Part shown: positions 56,812 to 64,000 of the stretch, in pieces | Numbering within the stretch: the stretch's first letter is position 1 | Layout: each line of letters opens with the position of its first letter | Assembly (NCBI GenBank): GCA_033977485.1 | Contig: CM066984.1 | Location: 112,151,251 to 112,215,250, forward strand | Reading direction: 5' to 3' | Length of the DNA stretch: 64,000 bases | From: Hydrangea macrophylla | Lineage: Eukaryota > Streptophyta > Magnoliopsida > Cornales > Hydrangeaceae | Translations under genes and position numbers: made by a program | The notes under the pieces: generated by a model | Told to the model about the DNA's origin: nothing | What the model saw: the letters and a program-made list of their open reading frames with translations, nothing else | Databases searched by the model: none

Positions 56812-56862
<51 letters not shown>

Positions 56863-58297
56863 GATATGTTACTAACATGTAAATCTTTTGTTTCACAACT
56901 CTTGATAATTTATTGTGCTAGTGATGCAATTTGATAGCTTGAATTTGAAAATTTTAGAAGCAGACTTGAACTTCAACACCTTGTTTGACTGATATTTCGG
57001 TTCAATATTGGTGCTGGTTTGGAACCGGGGATCACTGGAGCAACATGGGTTTGCCAGAAACAAAATTTGGGTCATTGATACAAATCCTCCACCTTTTCAC
57101 CCTAATGATTCTAATGGCAAATCCTCTATTGACTTACTACTCAAACCATCAGAGGAAGATCTGAAGGTCTGGCCACACAGGTACAATCTTGATAAGAAAC
57201 CCTTTTTATACTTGCATCTGTGTATAAGAATTAATAATTGAATGTCAATTTGTATATTCATATTGTATATTATATGTATTAGATCCACGCTGAAAGAGTT
57301 ATTTGGTTAGGATGACTATTTAGGCAATACCTACATTATTTTAACATCCTTGTATGTAGATTGACTTTAGCTTATATAGAATTCATTGGATTTTTCATTT
57401 GAATGTTAGAAGGAAAAAACATAATATGGAAAAAAAGGAAAAAAAAAATTTGTTGTTCCTAATAGTTAGAAGAAATTGCAATTTGGCCTACATAATATGG
57501 ATTCCCAAATGCATTCACTTACTTTTTTGTACAACTTTCAAATCCGATGCGTAGATCTTAAAGAAATACATGAAATCAAAAAAAAAAAAATCACCCAAAA
57601 AGTCCAAGAATTGATAAAGTTATGGTGGTTTAAAGTTGACAAATAATATTATCTGTTAGTGTAAACAGATAATATTATCTGTTTGTGTCACAGCTAAGAT
57701 TAAAATGAAAAACGAAGCTCCAAATTGCTTTTTTTGGTACAACTTTCAAGTCCGATGCGTAGATCTTAAAGAAATACATGAAATGAAAAAAAAATCACCC
57801 AAAAAGCCCAAGAATTGATAAAGTTATGGTGGTTTAAAGTTGACAAATAATATTATCTGTTAGTGTAAACAGATAATATTATCTGTTTGTGTCACAGCTA
57901 AGATTAAAATGAAAAATGAAGCTCCAAATTGCTTTTTTTGGTACAACTTTCAAGTCCGATGTGTAGATCTTAAAGAAATACATGAAATGAAAAAAAAAAT
58001 CACCCAAAAAGCCCAAGAATTGATAAAGTTATAGTGGTTTAAAGTTGACAAATAATATTATCTGTTAGTGTAAACAGATAATATTATCTGTTTGTAACAT
58101 GACACTTGCAACAAAAAACCCAAATTCATAAGATGACTATTATAGAAAACATAATATAACAAATATCCTTTGATTTTTTGTTAATGTTTTCCTTTTCTCT
58201 AATTAAAATGTTCATTACAAGCCATTATTTGTGCATGCAACTGAAAATTTTCCACATTAAATTGCAGGGGAGCATATCCAAGGGCTGTAGACGGGAT
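56525..58297 (+). repeat. Left arm of Mutator-like element with gene-like segments
   Basis: Contains a GC-rich exon-like part (56690-56808) ending in GGTGG|GTAAGT, a (CT)n run (about 56814-56858), and a second exon-like part ending in CCACACAG|GTACAATC (57180). The second part translates to KIWVIDTNPPPFHPNDSNG and SSIDLLLKPSEEDLKVWPHR. A third piece near 58266 (gcag|gggagcatatcc) follows an acceptor-like site. This looks like a captured piece of a host gene; the source is not recognised. Confidence 0.6.
57528..58100 (+). repeat. Tandem ~205-base repeat with 20-base palindromes (left arm, 3 units)
   Basis: Three units starting near 57530, 57738 and 57941. Each contains caactttcaagtccgatg, a poly-A run, and the perfect palindrome AACAGATAATATTATCTGTT preceded by the related half-site aataatattatctgtta. 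Confidence 0.85.
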
Positions 58298-58987
58298 CCA
58301 CATTAAATTTTCCACATTAAATCGCCAGTGGACACATCGTCACTTTGACAAGAATCTGCCATGTTAAGGAAATGAAGGAATGCTGTTGTTTTGATTTGCA
58401 TATAAAGTTTGTTGATTTGCAAATTCATGTATTTTATTTTGCATTCAAGTACACAATGTATATTGTATACAGGTTTGGACAAATGTCTGTAAAACCATTC
58501 TTATTCTTCTTTGAATGCATTTTTAATTATGCAGCCTTGTACTTGGTGACCCTGCTGAGGATAAAAATAACATTCAAGTGTAATTGTGGTTAAGAACAAG
58601 AAGAAATAAACTCCCATCAATAACTAAAGAGGTACACCAAATCCACCATCAATGTAGAGAAAAACAAAGAAATGAGAAGAAGAAAATGCCACATATTTCT
58701 ATGTTCTGATCCAACAAGAAGAGTACACAAACAGTTTATTTAGGGAAAAACTTGCCATTCTAAAAGTTGTGACCACATCATTTCTTTGAATAATCAATCG
58801 GCCTTAAAAATCATAAAAACATAATTGCACAATACAATCTTTTTTCAAACTGAGATACCCAGCTTAAAAGTAGTTGGCCTTCAAAATTATCTAAATAATA
58901 TTATATGTCCGAGTCTGCTAACAGAGCAAGGACCTCATTGTCTTCAAAATCTGACTCCATCGCTAGCTCAAGAGGTGGGTTTTACCT

Positions 58988-60635
58988 TCCCCGTCTATAG
59001 CCCGTGGATCTGCTCCCCTGCAATTTAATGTGGAAAATTTTCAGTTGCATGCACAAATAATGGCTTGTAATGAACATTTTAATTAGAGAAAAGGAAAACA
59101 TTAACAAAAAATCAAAGGATATTTGTTATATTATGTTTTCTATAATAGTCATCTTATGAATTTGGGTTTTGTGTTGCAAGTGTCATGTTACAAACATATA
59201 ATATTATCTGTTTACACTAACAGATAATATTATTTGTCAACTTTAAACCACTATAACTTTATCAATTCTTGGGCTTTTTGGGTGATTTTTTTTTTTTTTC
59301 ATTTCATGTATTTCTTTAAGATCTACACATCGGACTTGAAAGCTGTACCAAAAAAAGCAATTTGGAGCTTCGTTTTTCATTTTAATCTTAGCTGTGACAC
59401 AAACAGATAACATTATCTGTTTACACTAACAGATAATATTATTTGTCAACTTTAAACCACCATAACTTTATCAATTCTTGGGCTTTTTGGGTGATTTTTT
59501 TTTTCATTTCATGTATTTCTTTAAGATCTACGCATCGGACTTGAAAGTTGTACCAAAAAAAGCAATTTGGAGCTTCGTTTTTCATTTTAATCTTAGCTGT
59601 GACACAAACAGATAATATTATCTGTTTACACTAACAGATAATATTATTTGTCAACTTTAAACCACCATAACTTTATCAATTCTTGGGCTTTTTGGGTGAT
59701 TTTTTTTTTCATTTCATGTATTTCTTTAAGATCTACGCATCGGACTTGAAAGTTGTACCAAAAAAAGCAATTTGGAGCTTCGTTTTTCATTTTAATCTTA
59801 GCTGTGACACAAACAAATAATATTATCTGTTTACACTAACAGATAATATTATTTGTCAACTTTAAACCACCATAACTTTATCAATTCTTGGACTTTTTGG
59901 GTGATTTTTTTTTTTTTTTTGATTTCATGTATTTCTTTAAGATCTACGCATCGGATTTGAAAGTTGTACAAAAAAGTAAGTGAATGCATTTGGGAATCCA
60001 TATTATGTAGGCCAAATTGCAATTTCTTCTAACTATTAGGAACAACAAATTTTTTTTTTCCTTTTTTTCCATATTATGTTTTTTCCTTCTAACATTCAAA
60101 TGAAAAATCCAATGAATTCTATATAAGCTAAAGTCAATCTACATACAAGGATGTTAAAATAATGTAGGTATTGCCTAAATAGTCATCCTAACCAAATAAC
60201 TCTTTCAGCGTGGATCTAATACATATAATATACAATATGAATATACAAATTGACATTCAATTATTAATTCTTATACACAGATGCAAGTATAAAAAGGGTT
60301 TCTTATCAAGATTGTACCTGTGTGGCCAGACCTTCAGATCTTCCTCTGATGGTTTGAGTAGTAAGTCAATAGAGGATTTGCCATTAGAATCATTAGGGTG
60401 AAAAGGTGGAGGATTTGTATCAATGACCCAAATTTTGTTTCTGGCAAACCCATGTTGCTCCAGTGATCCCCGGTTCCAAACCAGCACCAATATTGAACCG
60501 AAATATCAGTCAAACAAGGTGTTGAAGTTCAAGTCTGCTTCTGAAATTTTCAAATTCAAGCTATCAAATTGCATCACTAGCACAATAAATTATCAAGAGT
60601 TGTGAAACAAAAGATTTACATGTTAGTAACATATC

Positions 60636-60670
<35 letters not shown>

Positions 60671-60774
60671 CTTACCCACCGGCGGTGTCTTCGACGATGA
60701 CCTGCAGGCGCGGCGATCCGACGTCGGATCCGGCGAAGGTTCTCGACGATGAGGGGAGGGGGGCTGGGAATCGC

Positions 60775-60805
<31 letters not shown>

Positions 60806-60969
60806 TCTCGTGTCTGATTTGGGGGTGAGGTTGTTTGGAGGGAAAAGAAGAGATTTAGGGATTTGGGGTTTTATTTGGGTGTGGGTCCCACAGAAATTTT
60901 AAAAATTTTGCTTAGAAGGGCCTGAGGGTGTTTTAGTGGGTGGTTTGGTGTGTGTGTGTATCATTTTTG
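58988..60969 (-). repeat. Right arm of Mutator-like element
   Basis: Reverse copy of the left arm, including the exon-like parts (60257-60490 reads on the minus strand) and (GA)n. It differs by having four instead of three tandem units (59200-59965) and a run of 29 G (60776-60804) where the left arm has seven C, one A and five C. Confidence 0.85.
60776..60804 (+). repeat. Poly-G tract (29 G)
   Basis: Twenty-nine G in a row in the right arm of the Mutator-like element. The length may be affected by assembly. Confidence 0.85.
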
Positions 60970-61278
60970 ATAACTTTTAATGCTTTGTGTTGTACATGTG
61001 TATGACTTTTTATAAGCCAAATGTTTATTGGGTTTTCCTTGTTTTTACGATGTGGGACGTATAGATACAACACACACATAACATAAACGGGGCAGGCGGG
61101 TTTTCCCCCTCTCATACCAACCCCACCTCGAACCCGTGACGGGTTCAATTGTAACATCCCATACCCACCCCTGCTTTGTTCAAAGGCTCCCCAAACCCGT
61201 CCCATTAGGGGCGGGGCGGGGCGGGGCGGGGCGGGGTGGGGTGGGGACCCGTCCTAAACGGGTGGATTGTCATCCCTA

Positions 61279-62788
61279 GCCACATCCCTTCCTTTTGTTG
61301 ATCCCCACAACCATTTCTAGTTCACTTACAAATACAGACGCACGAGCAGAGTTGTCCTATGTACCAATAGACAGGGGCGAACCTATTAAGCCAACTTCTG
61401 ATTTTATAAAAATTTCATACATGCCCCAAATAACTCAATATTTTTACACTCAAGCCCAAGCCCAAGCCCCCCCCCCCCCCCTACCAAAATGTAGAAACTC
61501 CATATTTTCTTAGTCTTTTCAAATTTTTTTTTCCTAATCTTTCGCATGCAAGTTGTTGCCATAACGGGTTCCATCCACTTGGGGCACTCGTCCTCCCTTG
61601 CACTCGAAGTCTCAGCAAGTTTCACAATTTTCAAGAGCATACAGGAATCGGGTGTGAAAGGAATGACATTGGTTTCGATAGACGAAATTCTTTCATTAGG
61701 CCCTCCTCACCCAGGCTTTTATTTAGATGCTCTCTCACTGAAAGAGTCCAATTGCGATTACGCTGATTAAGGTGGCAAAGATGATCGTTTGTGCTGTTAA
61801 ATAGCTCAGCAATATTTCCTGTTTGGAAAACCACATATAGTACGAAAATTAAAAGTGGAAAACAACTTTCTCTTATTTATTTATTTATTTATTTAAAGTT
61901 AAATAGAAACAGAAACAAATAGGCAATCTTAATATGTTTTTAGAACATCTTTGCTTTTACATGTTAGCATCAAGGGCGAAGCCATTTTTATCACGGGGGG
62001 AAATGGATGGAGGCGCATATATTTGTATAAGCAGGTTTTGGGGAAGAACCCACGAGGCAATTTTTTAAATTTAATTATTTATATAGATTTTCGAGCATGA
62101 TTTTTTGTCTAAAACTTTTTGATAATTATTAGCCAACCTATCCAATTAAACAAGCCATTACCATCTCATCAAGACTGTTATAACTGAAGCTCAGTTTGTT
62201 ACGATTCAGTTAATTTCTGTTATATATGTTAAGTCATTGTATGAACCATATAGTTTTTGAAAACTGTGTATATATATATATATGCATGGTGTTAGCAAAA
62301 AAAAGAAAAGAAAAAGAAAAGTGTATATATGTGTGTCTGGTCAATGGAAATGTTAAGGACAATTAATGAATAACAGAAGAGTAATCTGAGTCACAAAAGA
62401 ATCACAAAGAGATACTCACAAGTTGGGATACCACATCCTTTTGTGAGCATCTCTTTGACATTGTTCATAACAGAAACTAGTTTTAGTTTCTTTCTTTGAT
62501 CTTCTTTGCCTTCTTCATTTTTGCTACTCTAACTTTATTGTATCCATTCAATAATATATAAGAGTTTATTGCGTTAATTGTAATTTTTAAATCTTAAATG
62601 ATGAGTTGTGACAAATTGAGAAGTGATAAAAGAAAAGGTGATGCAACAAATATTTCAGGTGGTTGAATTATAATTGGACCATTATATTACATATAAATTT
62701 AGTTTTTTTTTTTTAAAAAAAAAAAATTCAAAGGGGTGGATTACACAAATTATAGGTAATTAAAAAAAAGGAGGAAGAAAAGACACTG
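61279..62788. other. Intergenic region upstream of tRNA-Ser
   Basis: No gene recognised. It includes a run of about 15 C (61467-61481), a frame at 61546-61770 that looks weakly coding (VVAITGSIHLGHSSSLALEV) without a known match, and (ttta)n at 61870-61895. An imperfect inverted repeat tcacaaagagatactcacaa / ttgtgagcatctctttgaca lies near 62400-62460. The pieces caggggcgaacc (61374) and caagggcgaagcc (61971) resemble ends of common hAT-like repeats. Confidence 0.5.
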
Positions 62789-62870
62789 CGTGAACGGCAG
62801 GATTCGAACCTGCGCGGGCAGAGCCCACATGATTTCTAGTCATGCCCGATAACCACTCCGGCACGTCCAC
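62789..62870 (-). tRNA. tRNA-Ser (anticodon AGA)
   Basis: An 82-base tRNA on the minus strand with acceptor GTGGACG paired to CGTTCAC. The D arm is ccggagtggttatcgg. The anticodon stem CATGA/TCATG has loop CTAGAAA, giving anticodon AGA (plus strand 62835-62837). It has a long variable arm (gggctctgccc), as expected for serine, and a TGGTT/GGTTCGAATCC internal promoter (A and B boxes). Downstream on the minus strand lie TTTT and a longer T run (62762-62781), which fit Pol III termination. No intron. Confidence 0.96.
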
Positions 62871-63313
62871 TCGGATGTTGAATAGGAGCGTATCGAAATT
62901 TATTACTACCAAAAATTAAACGGTCAATGTCTTCTGGGATTTACCGAAACCATGTGGCGAGTGTTTTTTTTAAAAAAAAAAAAATTATAGGTGTTCAAAA
63001 ACAACGTGGCGAGTAATGAAATCAGTTTTGTATTCACTTGAGGTTGGGCCCCTTGGGGGTGTTCATATTGACCAAAAAGACCCATGAAAGCTAGCATGCT
63101 TCACATTGTACTTCAGGCCTTTTGGTAATTTTCACATGATCCCCATCTGCACATCACATTCCGCGAATCTCCGAGATCGTATAGATCCGTATAATACAGT
63201 TATTAAATACTGAGCTCACTCTCCTCCCTGTTCTGGATCATTCTTTAGCAGTAGAAAACTCCTAGTCCTCCACACAGTCTCTGTCTCTCTCTCTCTCTCT
63301 CTCTTTTTCTCAA
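62871..63313 (+). promoter_or_regulatory. Promoter and 5' untranslated region of DJ-1-like gene
   Basis: Between the tRNA and the ATG at 63314. The last 75 bases are pyrimidine-rich with a ctctctctct run (63281-63302), common in plant 5' untranslated regions. An AT-rich ttattaaatac (about 63201) could serve as a TATA-like element about 110 bases before the ATG. Confidence 0.5.
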
Positions 63314-63419
63314 ATGGCGCATTCCAAAGCTCAGAAGAGCGTCCTCATCATATGCGGCGATTACATGGAAGACTACGAGGTAATTTTCAATCCCTCTGGA
63401 TCACCTGAATAGTATCTAT

Positions 63420-63456
<37 letters not shown>

Positions 63457-63612
63457 AAAATAGCAGTCTTGATTTGCTGTGAATTGGAATTGCAGGTGAT
63501 GGTTCCGTTTCAAGCATTGCAGGCGTACGGTGTGTCGGTTGATGCAGTTTGCCCCGGAAAGAAAGCCGGAGACATTTGCCGCACCGCTATTCACGACGAT
63601 TGTGGTCATCAG
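63314..63612 (+). CDS. DJ1D: DJ-1/PfpI family protein (DJ-1 homolog D-like), first two exons
   Basis: Exon 1 (63314-63379) encodes [20 protein letters not shown] and ends at GAG|gtaatt. Exon 2 (63496-63612) follows ttgcag and encodes [20 protein letters not shown] and [18 protein letters not shown], ending at CAG|gtactt. Both introns start in phase 0. The sequence is the start of the first DJ-1 domain. Plant DJ-1D proteins have two such domains in tandem and act as glyoxalase III, detoxifying methylglyoxal without glutathione. The catalytic Cys and the rest of the protein lie beyond the window end. This is the only clear intact host protein gene in the window. The start codon is the first ATG after the CT-rich leader. 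Confidence 0.92.
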
Positions 63613-64000
63613 GTACTTGTCTCTACATCTATTGCATTAATTACACACAGATAGGGGTGTACACGTACACGAGCTGACGGCTCGTATAATAAACAAGCCC
63701 AACTTTAATTAGAGAAATTTGAGCACACATGGGCTCGCCTCGTGTATATATGTGTATACTAACCAACATAAGTTGTTAAAATTTTATCTCGTGTATATAT
63801 GTGTGTGTATTAACCAACATAAGTTGTTAAAATTTTATCTTATCAACAAAAGAGTAATTCTATGTTTCCCAATTTTTGTATCCCAAATATTTCCCAAATA
63901 TATGTGATAGCAGATTCACAAGATTTTGATTGGAAGGACACTACTTGGTTGCTTTTCACTAGGTGCTTTTCGTGCTTCCCTCCAGTTTGACCTAAGGGCA
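63613..64000 (+). other. DJ1D: Intron 2 of DJ-1-like gene (partial)
   Basis: Begins gtacttg. Contains ataggggtgtacacgtacacgagctgacggctcg (near 63651), which looks like the start of a small inverted-repeat transposon. It also has a direct repeat of about 51 bases in two copies (about 63741-63790 and 63791-63840: cgtgtatatatgtg...aaccaacataagttgttaaaattttatct). No exon 3 is seen before the window ends. Confidence 0.65.

Larger units (their letters stand above)
56525..60969. mobile_element. Mutator-like element with very long TIRs
   Basis: The ends are CAAAAATGATACACACAC and GTGTGTATCATTTTTG with the 9-base duplication ATAACTTTT on both sides (56516-56524 and 60970-60978). TSD length and long TIRs are typical of Mutator-like elements. 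The arms (about 56525-58297 and 58988-60969) are near-perfect inverted copies of about 1.8 and 2.0 kb, leaving a 0.7 kb centre (58298-58987) without transposase. The arms carry gene-like segments with splice sites, a (CT)n/(GA)n repeat and tandem units of about 205 bases. Confidence 0.88.
56118..61278. mobile_element. hAT-like non-autonomous element H2 (split by a Mutator-like element)
   Basis: The ends are TAGGGATGGCAACAGGG (56118) and GATTGTCATCCCTA (61278), matching H1, with ccccgccccg-type subterminal blocks (for example 61208-61245). The flanking octamers gtcatatc and gccacatc agree at six of eight bases, the two differences being T/C. Removing the Mutator-like element leaves about 0.7 kb, similar in size and composition to H1. 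No transposase. Confidence 0.7.

Noticed and set aside
58345..58593. 82-codon frame in the centre of the Mutator-like element
   Set aside because: Low-complexity hydrophobic translation of AT-rich DNA, no transposase motifs.
61546..61770. Possible small gene (74 codons)
   Set aside because: Weakly coding look but no recognisable domain, start context or neighbours; listed only in the intergenic entry.
62395..62465. Possible microRNA hairpin
   Set aside because: Short arms with mismatches; no further support in sequence.
63651..63730. Small inverted-repeat transposon in the DJ-1-like intron
   Set aside because: Only one end-like motif seen; the other end and TSD are not evident before the window ends.

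Overview
This 64 kb window is plant nuclear DNA, most likely from an angiosperm. The signs are TE families typical of plants (Ty1/copia, Ty3/gypsy chromovirus, Athila-like and Tat-like elements, PIF/Harbinger, Mutator-like, hAT-like, TRIM), a nuclear tRNA-Ser(AGA) gene, and the first two exons of a plant DJ-1/PfpI gene with GT-AG introns at the right edge. Almost everything left of about 62.7 kb is transposable-element DNA, much of it nested. Most insertions can be placed to the base from their terminal sequences and target-site duplications (TSDs).

Layout. (1) 1-1645: unassigned AT-rich DNA ending in a CACTA-like terminus. (2) 1646-11755: a decayed Ty1/copia element whose integrase frame was split at a TAA by a two-gene PIF/Harbinger transposon (1757-7968). 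That transposon carries a 2.1 kb solo LTR inside an intron of its transposase gene. (3) 11756-54249: a decayed minus-strand Ty3/gypsy element of the Tat type, carrying two extra open reading frames on the opposite strand; one encodes a plant mobile domain (PMD). A solo LTR (13155-14495), a full-length copia element (17364-36544) and an Athila-like gag-pro element (37566-45982) interrupt it. The copia element is itself interrupted by a full-length chromodomain gypsy element (21300-31777). (4) 53153-54098: a small hAT-like element in the Tat LTR. (5) 54852-55944: a TRIM. (6) 56118-61278: a second hAT-like element split by a Mutator-like element (56525-60969) with terminal inverted repeats of almost 2 kb. 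(7) 62789-62870: tRNA-Ser. (8) From 63314: the DJ-1-like gene, cut by the window end.

How it fits together. Removing each insertion makes the interrupted frame continuous: Harbinger in copia integrase, chromovirus in copia gag-pol, copia in the PMD frame, Athila-like in Tat integrase. LTR-pair divergence counted by eye rises from about 6 differences in 2.2 kb (chromovirus) to about 10 in 1.5 kb (copia) to about 17 in 1.3 kb (Athila-like), which agrees with the nesting order.

The most unusual signal is shared by four unrelated LTR families. Each carries arrays of one short CpG-centred palindrome of its own: CAGTCGACTG, CAATCGATTG, TTCGATCGATCGAA, or a CGCTCGCGCGAGCG-like GC palindrome. Two of the families show array-length changes between the two LTRs of one element. 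Other points of interest are an intact, very acidic extra ORF ahead of gag in the chromovirus, splice-like signals inside its LTR, the antisense PMD gene with its own TATA box, and the loss of the catalytic Asp in the Athila-like protease.
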